A stretch of 57,074 nt of DNA from assembly GCF_008801835.1 (NCBI RefSeq), contig NZ_VZOW01000036.1:1-57074 (forward strand), in the 5' to 3' direction. Position 1 is the first letter of the stretch; each line of letters opens with the position of its first letter. Both the position numbers and the translations under genes were made by a program. This stretch comes from Cupriavidus pauculus (GTDB lineage: Bacteria > Pseudomonadota > Gammaproteobacteria > Burkholderiales > Burkholderiaceae). The notes below the pieces were generated by a model that worked only from the letters and a program-made list of their open reading frames with translations, made no database searches and had not been told where the DNA came from. This document shows positions 24,695 to 35,715 of this stretch, one piece after another.

Positions 24695-25921
24695 TCAGAT
24701 GTTCACCAGGGTCTGCAGGACGGTGTCCTGCGCCTTGATGGTCTGCGCGTTGGCCTGGTAGTTGCGCTGCGCGACGATCAGGTTGACCAGCTGGCCCGAC
24801 AGGTCGACGTTCGATTCTTCCACCGCGTTGGACTTCAGCGTGCCCATCGCGCCGCCGGCCACGCCGAGCAGTTCCTGGCCCGATGCACCCGTGGCGGACC
24901 ACACGTTGTCGCCCTGCGGCTTCAGGCCTTCGACGTTGCCGAACGACGCCATCGCGATCTGGCCCAGCGACAGCGTCTGCTCGTTCGAGTACGACCCAAG
25001 GATCGTGCCGTCTTCCTGCACCGCGTAGCCCACCAGCGCGCCGGAGGCGAAGCCGTTCTGCACGATGCTCTTCGGATCGTTGTCCGAGCCGAACTGCGTC
25101 GAGCCGGTGAGGTTCACGGCGGCGGTCATCGCGGCGGCGCCGTTGGCGGCCGGCAGCGTCACGGTGGGATTGGCGGGCGTGGTGCCCGTCATCGTGCCAT
25201 TGGCGTTGAACGAAATGGTGATCGTGCTGAGGATATTTCCCGCGGCATCGGTCACGTTCATGTTCCAGTCGTTGCCGCCGCCGGCGTTGGTGGTGCCGGT
25301 CTTGCCGAAATATGCGGTCAGCTGCTGCTTGTTGCCCAGCGAGTCATACACGGTCATGGCCGTGCTGTAGCTGAACATCGTCGAATCGGGCACGGTCGGC
25401 GGAACGGTGGCCGGATTGCTGGCAAACGCGTTGGCCGGCACGGCGCTGCGCGAATCGAGCTGGAACTGCGCGGCGATATTCGTGGTGGCCTTCGGCGGCA
25501 TCTGCGCGTTGCTGATCGTGATCGGCTGCGGTGCCACGCCGCCGGCCGTCGAGCCCGGCGGATAACCGGTGACCTGCAGGCCCGTGGCGTTGACCAGGCG
25601 GCCGTCGTCAAGGCGCTGGAATTGGCCGTTGCGCGAGTAGTAGACCTGTCCGTCGGTGTTGGTCAGGCGGAAGAAGCCATTGCCGTTGCTGATGGCCACG
25701 TCCATGCTGCGGCCCGAGGTCGAGATATTGCCGTTGGTGAACGACTGCACCACCGCGTTCACGCGCGTGCCCAGGCCGATCTTCGAGCCTGCATAGACGT
25801 CCGCGAATTGCGCGGTCGATTGCTTGAAGCCAACCGTGTTGGCGTTGGCGATGTTGTTGCCGATCACGTCCAGGTTGGACGCCGCGGCGTTCAGGCCGCT
25901 TACCCCTTGACCAAAACCCAT
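24695..25921 (-). CDS. flgE: Flagellar hook protein FlgE
   Basis: A 408-residue protein starting MGFGQGVSGLNAAASNLDVI, then GNNIANANTVGFKQSTAQFA and ADVYAGSKIGLGTRVNAVVQ; the C-terminus has NAVEESNVDLSGQLVNLIVA then QRNYQANAQTIKAQDTVLQT. The central Thr/Asn/Gly-rich domain is the surface-exposed hook part. It assembles about 120 copies into the hook under the FlgD cap. Located after flgD as usual. Confidence 0.96.
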   Translation of the reverse strand: MGFGQGVSGLNAAASNLDVIGNNIANANTVGFKQSTAQFADVYAGSKIGLGTRVNAVVQSFTNGNISTSGRSMDVAISNGNGFFRLTNTDGQVYYSRNGQFQRLDDGRLVNATGLQVTGYPPGSTAGGVAPQPITISNAQMPPKATTNIAAQFQLDSRSAVPANAFASNPATVPPTVPDSTMFSYSTAMTVYDSLGNKQQLTAYFGKTGTTNAGGGNDWNMNVTDAAGNILSTITISFNANGTMTGTTPANPTVTLPAANGAAAMTAAVNLTGSTQFGSDNDPKSIVQNGFASGALVGYAVQEDGTILGSYSNEQTLSLGQIAMASFGNVEGLKPQGDNVWSATGASGQELLGVAGGAMGTLKSNAVEESNVDLSGQLVNLIVAQRNYQANAQTIKAQDTVLQTLVNI

Positions 25922-26015
25922 GATTTTCCCCTATGGAAGGCTGTCGTTCGTGAAATGCCCGCGCGTATGCCGGACCGGGTCATGCAATGAATGCGTTCTT
26001 GGTTGACGCTGGAAA

Positions 26016-26687
26016 TCAGGAAATGCGGCGCACGTCGTCGACGTTGGCGGTCTGGCCGTTGCCCAGATCCACCAGCACGCCGCTGCTGTCGCCGCTGATG
26101 GCCTGCACCTTGCCGTACACCAACGCAACCGGCGTGACGTCCTTGCCGTTGGCCGTGGCGGCAACCTTGAAGCTGTAGTCGCCGTCGGCCACCGGGGCGC
26201 CCTGATCGTTCTTGCCGTCCCACGCGATGTCGTGCACGCCGGCGGTCTGGCCCTTCATGTCGATCGTGCGCACCACGTTGCCGGCCTTGTCGAGCACCTG
26301 CACCGACACCGCGTCGGCAGTCGACGGGATATCCACGCCGATCTTGCCGGGCACGCCGCCGGACACGCTCACGGCCGAGCCCGGCACCATCACCGTCTTG
26401 CCGATCAGGCTGGCCGAATCCATCGCGCGGCTGGCGGCGGTCTGCGTCAGCAGCTGGTTCAGCGTCTCGTTCATCGTCTGCAGGCCGCTCACGGTGCTGA
26501 TCTGCGCCAGTTGCGACGTCAGCTGCGAGTTGTCGAGCGGGTTGAGCGGGTCCTGGTTGTTCATCTGCGTGACCAGCATCGTCAGGAAGTTGTTCTGCAG
26601 GTCGGCGGCGCTGGCGCTGCCGCTTTGCAGGGCCTGGTTGACGGCCGACGACGAAGTGCTGTTGCCTACGGAAGAAGTGGTTGCCAT
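26016..26687 (-). CDS. flgD: Flagellar hook-capping protein FlgD
   Basis: A 223-residue protein. The N-terminal FLTMLVTQMNNQDPLNPLDN followed by SQLTSQLAQISTVSGLQTMN is the FlgD hallmark; the C-terminal half (FlgD Ig-like and Tudor-like) includes GVHDIAWDGKNDQGAPVADG. It caps the growing hook and is then discarded. Downstream gene is flgE, with about 95 bases between. Confidence 0.95.
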   Translation of the reverse strand: MATTSSVGNSTSSSAVNQALQSGSASAADLQNNFLTMLVTQMNNQDPLNPLDNSQLTSQLAQISTVSGLQTMNETLNQLLTQTAASRAMDSASLIGKTVMVPGSAVSVSGGVPGKIGVDIPSTADAVSVQVLDKAGNVVRTIDMKGQTAGVHDIAWDGKNDQGAPVADGDYSFKVAATANGKDVTPVALVYGKVQAISGDSSGVLVDLGNGQTANVDDVRRIS

Positions 26688-26738
26688 GGTGTTGTACCGT
26701 CCGGATGGACGTTCGGTGGATTCGAAAAAAGTTGGGCG

Positions 26739-27146
26739 TCACTGACCGATGGTCAGCGTCTTCAGCATCATGTTCTTGGCGGTGTTGAGCACCTCCACAT
26801 TGGCCTGATACGAACGCGACGCCGAGATCATGTTGACCATCTCTTCCACCGGGTTCACGTTGGGCATCGTCACGTAGCCGTTGGCGTCGGCCAGCGGATG
26901 CGACGGGTTGTGGACCATGCGCGCCGGCGCGTTGTCTTCCATCACGCCGGCCACCTGCACGCCGCCCACATCGGTCTGACCGGGCGTGGGGGCCATTTCA
27001 AAAATCACCTGCTTGGCGCGATACGGCTGGCCGTTGGGCGCCACGGCGCTGTCCGCGTTGGCCAGGTTCGACGCGGTCACGTTCATGCGCTGCGACTGCG
27101 CGGCCATGGCCGAGCCGGCCACGTCGAAGATATTCATGGAACCCAT
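26739..27146 (-). CDS. flgC: Flagellar proximal rod protein FlgC
   Basis: A 135-residue protein. The N-terminal MGSMNIFDVAGSAMAAQSQR contains an internal MNIF that could be the start (3 residues later). Rod motif MNVTASNLANADSAVAPNGQ and C-terminal NVNPVEEMVNMISASRSYQA are diagnostic. Forms the proximal rod with FlgB and FlgF. It starts 13 bases after flgB. Confidence 0.95.
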   Translation of the reverse strand: MGSMNIFDVAGSAMAAQSQRMNVTASNLANADSAVAPNGQPYRAKQVIFEMAPTPGQTDVGGVQVAGVMEDNAPARMVHNPSHPLADANGYVTMPNVNPVEEMVNMISASRSYQANVEVLNTAKNMMLKTLTIGQ

Positions 27147-27158
27147 CGCGTCTCTCCG

Positions 27159-27572
27159 TTAGTTCTGGATCGCGGACAGCATCGTCCTGATCTTGGCGCT
27201 CATCACGGTCAGGCCCGCTTCGTAGTGCACCGTGTTGTCGGCAAAGGCCACGCGCTCGGTGTCCATTTCCACGGTGTTGCCGTCGATGCTCGACTGCAGC
27301 GGAATGCGGTATTCCAGATCGCGCTCGCTGTTGCTGATGGCGGGCGCCTGGGCCGGCAGGTGACGGGCGGACGTGGTGGACAGCGACACGCCGTCGCGCT
27401 GCTGATTGCCGCGCTCCACCGACTGCGCCAGCGTGCTGGCGAAATCGAAATCGCGCGCCTTGTAGCCCGGCGTATCCGCATGGGCGATGTTCGAGGCAAT
27501 CACCGATTGCCGCTGGGTCCGCAGGCTTAGTGCTTCCTGCTGGAAGCGGAACGCCGCATCGAGTCTGTCCAT
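27159..27572 (-). CDS. flgB: Flagellar proximal rod protein FlgB
   Basis: A 137-residue protein from the ATG at 27572 (MDRLDAAFRFQQEALSLRTQ), preceded on the minus strand by AGGAAAGG; the longer ORF upstream adds non-conserved sequence. Motifs ASNIAHADTPGYKARDFDFA and VRTML-type C-terminus (MSAKIRTMLSAIQN) are typical. First gene of the flgB-L operon, with its promoter in the 405-base gap to divergent flgA. Confidence 0.95.
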   Translation of the reverse strand: MDRLDAAFRFQQEALSLRTQRQSVIASNIAHADTPGYKARDFDFASTLAQSVERGNQQRDGVSLSTTSARHLPAQAPAISNSERDLEYRIPLQSSIDGNTVEMDTERVAFADNTVHYEAGLTVMSAKIRTMLSAIQN

Positions 27573-27977
27573 GATGTCTGCCTTTCCTGCAATGGCTTCA
27601 TTTCGGGGAGAGATCTGCCGTAGACCTGGGTATACGCCCAAGCCGGGCTTCTTCAGGGTTGCCATCTTATGGGCCGTCCTGTCACGCCAATCGCGCGAAT
27701 AACGACGAGAAACCCGCGCATTTCCGGCTCGGTCTCTCGCGCGAGGCTGCCTACAATGGCTCCCACTGACTGATATCGAAGCAGTGCGGATTGCGGCGCC
27801 AGGCCCCATCGCGCAAGGCGTCGGCGGTTGGTGCGAGGCTCGGCCGCGTCACGGTGGGCGACACGCCTCGCGGCACTTTCACGGATGTTCAACTGTTGTG
27901 CGACGGCATCGCCGCGCGGGCAAATCCGCATCGGTTGCACGCAAGCCGTGCCGTCTCATCCTCGCTGGGATGACCCT
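27573..27977. promoter_or_regulatory. Divergent regulatory region between flgB and flgA
   Basis: About 405 bases without a gene separate two divergent flagellar operons and must hold both promoters. A TACAAT hexamer on the plus strand (27752-27757) could be a -10 box for flgA, but its -35 is poor. I found no clear sigma-28 or sigma-54 site; FlhDC or housekeeping control is likely but cannot be shown. Confidence 0.4.
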
Positions 27978-28745
27978 ATGACTTTCTATCGCCAGGCCGC
28001 CGCGCTGATGGCGCTGGCCGGCATTGCGCTGGCGCAGCCCGCAGCAGCCGCCCCCGCCCAGGTCACGCCGGTGGCGCCGCCGGGCGCCGCCGCCTATCCA
28101 CAAGCAACGCAGGCCGCCGCCACGCCGTTCGTCGACGATCCGGCCCGCGTGGCTGTCGAGCAGTTCCTGCTGCGCCAGTCCAATGGCTTGCCGGGCAAGG
28201 TCAGCGTGCAAGTGGTGCCGCCTTCGGGCGGACGCGCGCCCGAGTGCGTGAATCCCGAACCATTTCTTCCGGCCGGCGCCGCGCCGTACGGGCGCGTCAA
28301 TGTCGGCGTGCGCTGCGGCGGCGATCGTCCGTGGACGCGCTACGTGCAGGCGCGCGTGTCGGTGCTGACTGACTATTACGTGGCTGCGCGCGCGATGGGG
28401 CCGGGCGAAGCCATCACCGCCGCCGATCTGGAAATGCGCCAGGGCGACCTGGGCGCGCTGCCGCGTGCGGTGGTCACCGATCCGGCGCAGGTCGAGGGCA
28501 GTGTCGCCGCCAACCGGATCGCAGCCGGATCGCCGCTGCGCACCGACCTGCTGCGGCGCCCGATCGCGGTCAAGTCCGGCCAGACCGTCAACGTCACCGT
28601 GGAAGGCGATTCGTTCCAGCTGACCAGCGAAGGCAAGGTCCTGAGCGACGCCGCCACGGGCAACGCGGTGCAGGTGCGGCTGCGCAACGGACAGGTGGTA
28701 AGCGGCCTGGTGCGCAGCGGCGACACCGTGGTGTTGCAGCAATAA
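27978..28745 (+). CDS. flgA: P-ring assembly chaperone FlgA
   Basis: A 255-residue protein from the ATG at 27978 with a Sec signal peptide (MTFYRQAAALMALAGIALAQ, cleavage near PAAAAP). A linker rich in Ala/Pro precedes the conserved SAF-type C-terminal domain: RYVQARVSVLTDYYVAARAM, GEAITAADLEMRQGDLGALP, GSPLRTDLLRRPIAVKSGQT and VQVRLRNGQVVSGLVRSGDT. It chaperones FlgI during P-ring assembly in the periplasm. Divergent from flgB and followed by flgMN. Confidence 0.93.
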   Translation: MTFYRQAAALMALAGIALAQPAAAAPAQVTPVAPPGAAAYPQATQAAATPFVDDPARVAVEQFLLRQSNGLPGKVSVQVVPPSGGRAPECVNPEPFLPAGAAPYGRVNVGVRCGGDRPWTRYVQARVSVLTDYYVAARAMGPGEAITAADLEMRQGDLGALPRAVVTDPAQVEGSVAANRIAAGSPLRTDLLRRPIAVKSGQTVNVTVEGDSFQLTSEGKVLSDAATGNAVQVRLRNGQVVSGLVRSGDTVVLQQ

Positions 28746-28918
28746 ACCGCGAAATTGTCGAGAAAATCACTTTTTGCAGTACCGGTAAGTTAGTCGTCAC
28801 ACGTGCTGGGACCCGCGACCGGGCAGGAAAGCGTCGTAGTCTCAACCGGCACAGGCGGACCGTGCGAAAATGCGGGCGGCCTGAGTCGGGAAGCGGCCGG
28901 AAATCGAGGGAAAGCACC

Positions 28919-28945
28919 TAAAGTTTCTGGCCGCCGGTCCGATAA
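28919..28945 (+). promoter_or_regulatory. Near-consensus sigma-28 (FliA) promoter of flgMN
   Basis: TAAAGTTT (28919-28926), an 11-base spacer and TCCGATAA (28938-28945) match the FliA consensus TAAAGTTT-11-GCCGATAA with one mismatch. The box ends 28 bases before the flgM GTG. This places flgMN under the sigma factor that FlgM inhibits. Confidence 0.88.
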
Positions 28946-28973
28946 GTCAGAGGAACCCAGCAAGGATTTCACC

Positions 28974-29291
28974 GTGAAGATCAACAATTCCACTCCGTCC
29001 CGGCCCGCCGATTCCGCGGCTACCGAAGGCAATGCCCGCGCGGCGGCCAGCGGCACCGCAGCGACGGACCCCTCCAGCCTGACCGGCGTGCGCGTCAGCC
29101 CGCTAGCCGCACAGGTGCGCGAAATTGGTGCGCGCCTGCTGCAGGACAGCGATAGCGACATCGACGCCGCCAAGGTGGAAGAGGTGCGTCAGGCAATTGC
29201 GGAAGGCCGGATCAAGATCGATCCCAGCAAGATCGCCGATGGCCTGCTCGCCTCTTTGCACGAGCTGAGCCAGGCGCCAAGCCAATCCTGA
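28974..29291 (+). CDS. flgM: Anti-sigma-28 factor FlgM
   Basis: A 105-residue protein from the GTG at 28974 (VKINNSTPSRPADSAATEGN) with AAGGA at 28962-28966; the longer ORF upstream runs through the promoter. The N-terminal 50 residues are disordered and Ala/Ser/Thr-rich. The C-terminal half has the FliA-binding helices, with LAAQVREIGARLLQDSDSDI then DAAKVEEVRQAIAEGRIKID and IADGLLASLHEL. FlgM holds FliA until the hook is complete, then is exported. It is driven by its own sigma-28 promoter and followed 7 bases later by flgN. Confidence 0.9.
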   Translation: MKINNSTPSRPADSAATEGNARAAASGTAATDPSSLTGVRVSPLAAQVREIGARLLQDSDSDIDAAKVEEVRQAIAEGRIKIDPSKIADGLLASLHELSQAPSQS

Positions 29292-29298
29292 CCCTGAC

Positions 29299-29763
29299 AT
29301 GAGCCAAGCAGCCCTGATCCAGTCCCTGTCGCAAGAAGCCACCGCCATCGCGGCTTTCGGCCGTGCCCTTGCAGATGAGCGTGAAGCCATCAAGCGGCAG
29401 GATTTCCAGGCGTTGAGCGCCCTGCTCAACACCAAGATGGAACTGGCCCAGGCGCTGACGCGCGCCACCGCCGCACGCGAGGCGCAGATGATCGCGCTTG
29501 GCCTGCGCATCGGCGACGGCGGCCTGCTGCTGGGCCGCGAAGTCCACGCCGACGTGGCCGAGGCATGGCGCAAGGTGGTGTTCTTTGCCAGCAAGGCGCG
29601 CGACGCCAACGAGCTGAACGGCGCCATCGTCAACGCGCATCTCGAATTCACGCAGGAAGCCATCCAGGTGCTGCGCCAGGGCGGTCTCACGCCCAACGAA
29701 ATGTACGGCCGCGACGGCCGTGCGCAGGCGCCGGCCGGCGGCGTCAGCCTGGCGGCTGGCTGA
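29299..29763 (+). CDS. flgN: Flagellar export chaperone FlgN
   Basis: A 154-residue all-helical protein beginning MSQAALIQSLSQEATAIAAF, with the FlgN core DEREAIKRQDFQALSALLNT and a C-terminal tail (TPNEMYGRDGRAQ) of the kind that binds the export gate. FlgN is the cytoplasmic chaperone for FlgK and FlgL. Co-transcribed with flgM. Length fits the family. Confidence 0.88.
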   Translation: MSQAALIQSLSQEATAIAAFGRALADEREAIKRQDFQALSALLNTKMELAQALTRATAAREAQMIALGLRIGDGGLLLGREVHADVAEAWRKVVFFASKARDANELNGAIVNAHLEFTQEAIQVLRQGGLTPNEMYGRDGRAQAPAGGVSLAAG

Positions 29764-29993
29764 GCACGCTACCTGGGCGCGCGCCGCGATGCACGCGTCC
29801 CGCCCGTCCGGAGCGCTTTCGTTCCGGATCGGATGCACGACTGCCAACTGCGTCAGCGTCTGCCTACGCGAGGCTCGGCCATCGCCCGATCCCGCGCGGC
29901 GGTCATCCTTCCTACATTGACAGTGAGCCACACGCTGCATGCGCGGCGATGTGATGTCCGTATAACTCACTTCATGTCCAGGAGGTATCCGCC

Positions 29994-30164
29994 ATGTCGT
30001 TCGCGCTCTATCTGATCGGGCTGCTGTTGCTGGTGGGCGGCATTGCCTGGGGTCTGTCCATTGCCGGACTCGCGCCGGTCTATATCGGCATCGCCTGCGT
30101 GATCGTGCTCGGCATCGGCATCATGTCGGCCGTGTCGCGCACGCGCACCAAAGATCCTTCCTGA
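29994..30164 (+). CDS. Small two-span membrane protein, 56 aa
   Basis: MSFALYLIGLLLLVGGIAWG is a first membrane segment, a short Leu-Ala-Pro turn follows, then VYIGIACVIVLGIGIMSAVS and a basic end RTRTKDPS. A strong AGGAGG (29981-29986) lies 7 bases upstream. The two-helix hairpin with a Gly-rich first span resembles small conserved inner-membrane proteins of Burkholderiaceae, but no function is known to me. It stands just before the FUSC gene, 18 bases from its possible GTG start. Confidence 0.65.
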   Translation: MSFALYLIGLLLLVGGIAWGLSIAGLAPVYIGIACVIVLGIGIMSAVSRTRTKDPS

Positions 30165-30308
30165 TCGCCGCGCAGGGTTGCCGTGCAGACCCCGCCACTG
30201 CCACCGGGCGCCGCGCCGCTGCGCGGCTCGCCAAATGTAAACATTGCGGAACATGCGGCGCGTTCCCTACACTCGAAGCGTTCAGATCTCCGTACGGTGA
30301 TCGCCGCC

Positions 30309-31349
30309 ATGTTCGAGGCACTGCGAAAAACAACCAGCGCGCTGTTAGACCCCGACCGACGATTCCGGCAAGCCCGCATCTTCCACGCCACGCGCGTGGC
30401 GCTGGCCTTGCTGGCCTCCATTGCGCTCACCACGGGCATCGACATCCCGCATGGGGAATGGGCCACCATTACCGTGCTGGTGGTGATCGGCGGCCTGCAG
30501 CATCACGGCAATATCCGTCGGCGCGCCGCGGAGCGCGGGGCGGGCACCTTGATCGGCGCGCTGATCGGCTTCGTTCTGATCCTGCAGGAAACATGGTTCG
30601 GCCTGCCGATGCTGACCTGGGGCCTGCTCGCGCTGGTCTGCGGCTACTGCGCGTATCACGCGGTCGGCAAGGGGGGATATCTCGCGCTGCTGGCTGCGAT
30701 CACCGTCGTCATTACGGCCGGCCACGGCAATCAGGATGTCTACGACGCGCTGTGGCGCACGATCGATGTGCTGATCGGCACCATGATCGCGCTGGCGTTC
30801 TCCTTCGCGCTACCCGCCTATGCGTCGTACTCGTGGCGCTTCAAGTTGGCCAGCCTGCTGCGCGCCTGCGCGGCAGTGCACGCGAAAATCGAGCGCGGCG
30901 AGCGCGACGGGAAGGTGCGCCAGCAGGACATGATGAAGCTGTCCGCCACGCTGGTGCAGTTGCGCAGCCTGATCCCTTCCGTGTCCAAGGAGACCAAGGT
31001 GCCGGTGGACGATCTGGAGGATGTGCAACACAGCGCGCGGGTCTGCATCAGCGCGCTGGAAATGCTGGCGGCGATCGATCCCGACCTGGTGGGCGATATC
31101 GGCGACGAGGAGCGCAATATCCGCGACCTGTTGCTGGAAATGGCGGCCGCGCTTGAATCCGGCGATGAAACGCTGGTGCATCAGCATCCGTCGTTGCCGT
31201 CGCCGCATCCCGACGATCCCACCATCGGATCCAGCTCGCATGCTTTCCTGACGCTGCAGCTGTGCGCCGAAATCAGTCATCTGCGCGAGCATCTGTCGCA
31301 GATGGCCGCGCAGACGCGCTTTCCCTACGGCATGTCGCGGCCGGTGTGA
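30309..31349 (+). CDS. FUSC-family inner-membrane protein
   Basis: A 346-residue protein from the ATG at 30309 (MFEALRKTTSALLDPDRRFR); an in-frame GTG at 30183 would add 42 residues including part of the gap and is possible. A cluster of membrane spans fills residues 30-180 (RVALALLASIALTTGIDIPH, ERGAGTLIGALIGFVLILQE, GYLALLAAITVVITAGHGNQ), then a soluble helical domain of about 160 residues. The 'W-A-T-I-T-V-L-V-V-I' start of the second span is the FUSC signature. FUSC proteins are YccS/AaeB-like; substrate unknown, aromatic acid efflux is the usual guess. Confidence 0.75.
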   Translation: MFEALRKTTSALLDPDRRFRQARIFHATRVALALLASIALTTGIDIPHGEWATITVLVVIGGLQHHGNIRRRAAERGAGTLIGALIGFVLILQETWFGLPMLTWGLLALVCGYCAYHAVGKGGYLALLAAITVVITAGHGNQDVYDALWRTIDVLIGTMIALAFSFALPAYASYSWRFKLASLLRACAAVHAKIERGERDGKVRQQDMMKLSATLVQLRSLIPSVSKETKVPVDDLEDVQHSARVCISALEMLAAIDPDLVGDIGDEERNIRDLLLEMAAALESGDETLVHQHPSLPSPHPDDPTIGSSSHAFLTLQLCAEISHLREHLSQMAAQTRFPYGMSRPV

Positions 31350-31367
31350 GCGGTTGGGACTCGGCGA

Positions 31368-32000
31368 TTATTTTCGGTCCGTCAGGGCGATGCGCAATGC
31401 CAGCACGCCCAGCACGCTGCCCATGACATAGCGCTGCGCGCGCAGCCAGCGCTCGCTGCGCGACAGAAACGCGGTGATGCCCGACGCGCCGAGCACCAGC
31501 ACGCAATTGACCGCGCCGCTGACGCCGATTTACACCGCGCCCAGCTGCAGGCTTTGCATCAGCACCGAACCGTTTTCCGGGTGCAGAAATTGCGGGAAGA
31601 ACGACAGGTAAAACATCGCCACCTTGGGATTGAGCAGGTTGGTGACAAACCCCATGCTGAACAGCTTGCGCGGAGGATCGACGGGCAGCGCACGGGCCTG
31701 GAACGGTGCCGCGCCACCGGGACGCACGGCTTGCCATGCCAGCCACAGCAGATACGCCGCGCCGGCCAGCCGGATCGCATCGAACGCAAAGGGCACCGCC
31801 ATCAGCAGCGCCGTCAGGCCCAGCGCCGCGGCCATCAGGTGAACCACAAATCCAAGCAGCACGCCCGACAGCGAGATCAGCCCCGCGGCACGACCCTGGC
31901 ACAGCGCGCGCGACACGCAATAGAGCATGTTGGGACCGGGCGTCAGCACAAGGATCAGGCAGGCCAGGGAGAAGAACGCAAGTTCGTGCCAGTTGAGCAT
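31368..32000 (-). pseudogene. LysE-family amino-acid exporter with an internal TAA
   Basis: From the ATG at 32000 (MLNWHELAFFSLACLILVLT) the protein has the LysE/RhtB start, LTPGPNMLYCVSRAL, and the conserved FVTNLLNPKVAMFYLSFFPQ. After 156 residues a TAA (31530-31532) interrupts the frame. The same frame then continues for 53 codons as IGVSGAVNCVLVLGASGITA then FLSRSERWLRAQRYVMGSVL to a second TAA at 31368, which is the normal LysE C-terminus. Changing the TAA back to TAC (Tyr) restores a 210-residue exporter. As sequenced the last two membrane spans are lost, so export activity is unlikely. Confidence 0.85.
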
Positions 32001-32196
32001 GATGGAATGGGGGCGATGTCGATGGCGATGGGCGAGGGCGTCGGCGATGGGCGCACAGCGGAGAGTGATTATAGGCAGGGCTGCGTCGCTTGCGCTGGCC
32101 GCCATGCGGCCGATCTGTCAGACAAAGCCCGCTTGCCATGTGCGGGGCGGTCATCCACATTGGATCCAGATCCGTTTCCGGCGTTTGCCCGCAGCC

Positions 32197-33096
32197 ATGC
32201 CGCTTTCCGATACCCGCATACGGCTGGTGCTGCGGCACCCCGTCAGATTCATGCTCCGCACGGTCCGGCATTTCCGCGCCAACCAGGGATTATTGCTGGC
32301 CGGCGCCGTGGCGTATTACGCGTTGCTGTCGATCGTGCCGCTGCTGATTCTGATGCTGATCGGCCTGTCGCACGTGGTGGATCCGGCCGAGTTGCTGGAA
32401 ACGCTCGAGCGCTATCTCGAATGGCTGCTGCCCGGCCAGGCCCGCGCGCTGGTGATCGAACTGGCGCGCTTCGTCAGCAACCGCGGCGTGATCGGCTGGG
32501 TGCTCGGCATCACCATGATCTTTTTCAGCTCGCTGGCCTTCACGGTGCTGGAAAACGCCATGTCGGTCATCTTTGTGCATCGCGTGGCGATCCGGCGCCG
32601 GCACTTCCTGGTGTCGGCGATCCTGCCGTACTGCTACATCGTCGTGCTCAGTCTCGGATTGCTGGTGGTCACGCTGGTGGCCGGCGGCCTGCAGACCATC
32701 GGCGAGCGCCATGTGGAAGTGCTCGGCCATAACTGGTCGCTGGACCGGCTGTCGGGTTGGCTGCTCTATCTGCTCGGCTTTATCGGCGAAATCCTGCTGC
32801 TGACTTCGATCTACATGGTCATGCCAGTGGGCCGCCTGTCGATCCGCCATGCGCTGGTCGGCGCGGTCTTTGCCGCCGTGCTGTGGGAAATCTCGCGCCA
32901 TGTGCTGGTTTGGTACTTTTCCACGCTTTCCCAAGTGGGACGCGTGTACGGGTCGCTGACCACCGCCATCGTGGTGCTGCTGAGTCTGGAAATCGGCGCC
33001 ACGCTGCTGCTGTTTGGCGCGCAGATCATTGCCGAATTCGAGCGCGGCGACCGCCCGCCGCCGGCGCCAGCCCGCCGGGACGCGTTCCATACCTGA
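32197..33096 (+). CDS. YihY/BrkB-family inner-membrane protein
   Basis: A 299-residue protein from the ATG at 32197 (MPLSDTRIRLVLRHPVRFML). YihY hallmarks: NQGLLLAGAVAYYALLSIVP near the start, RALVIELARFVSNRGVIGWV, LPYCYIVVLSLGLLVVTLVA and VGAVFAAVLWEISRHVLVWY then YGSLTTAIVVLLSLEIGATL. Six membrane spans predicted by eye. Earlier annotations call it ribonuclease BN, which is not supported; BrkB was linked to serum resistance in Bordetella. A Pro/Arg-rich tail ends the protein. Confidence 0.85.
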   Translation: MPLSDTRIRLVLRHPVRFMLRTVRHFRANQGLLLAGAVAYYALLSIVPLLILMLIGLSHVVDPAELLETLERYLEWLLPGQARALVIELARFVSNRGVIGWVLGITMIFFSSLAFTVLENAMSVIFVHRVAIRRRHFLVSAILPYCYIVVLSLGLLVVTLVAGGLQTIGERHVEVLGHNWSLDRLSGWLLYLLGFIGEILLLTSIYMVMPVGRLSIRHALVGAVFAAVLWEISRHVLVWYFSTLSQVGRVYGSLTTAIVVLLSLEIGATLLLFGAQIIAEFERGDRPPPAPARRDAFHT

Positions 33097-33355
33097 CTGA
33101 TCCACTCATGAATCGGAATTCAGCTGAATTTTGAGGCCGAGAAATTTACGCGCAGTTGAGTGTCGTTATGCAATTTTAGCGTCATGATATCGAAAAATAC
33201 CCGTTCGGGTGGATGAATCCCATTGCATACATTGCCCGCATTTCACATACAGGATCGCACCTCCGCCATGCAAAATCAGGCAAAATTGATGTCTTGCCTC
33301 GAACCGCGACCCGGGCGGGGCATTTTCCAAACCCGAATACGATGCGAGAAATGCA

Positions 33356-35599
<2,244 letters not shown>

Positions 35600-35652
35600 G
35601 GCCGGATCCGTCCGGCTGCGGCCTGACGGAGAGGAGCCAGACCGAATGAACA

Positions 35653-35685
35653 CGCCCCGGCGCGATTGTGCGCCGGGGCGTTTTT
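35653..35685 (+). terminator. Intrinsic terminator after icd
   Basis: CGCCCCGGCGC (35653-35663) pairs with GCGCCGGGGCG (35670-35680) around a 6-base loop (gattgt), and TTTTT (35681-35685) follows. A strong rho-independent terminator 54 bases after the icd stop. Confidence 0.85.
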
Positions 35686-35715
35686 CATGGGCGATTCGGT
35701 AATGGCCGGCGGGGA

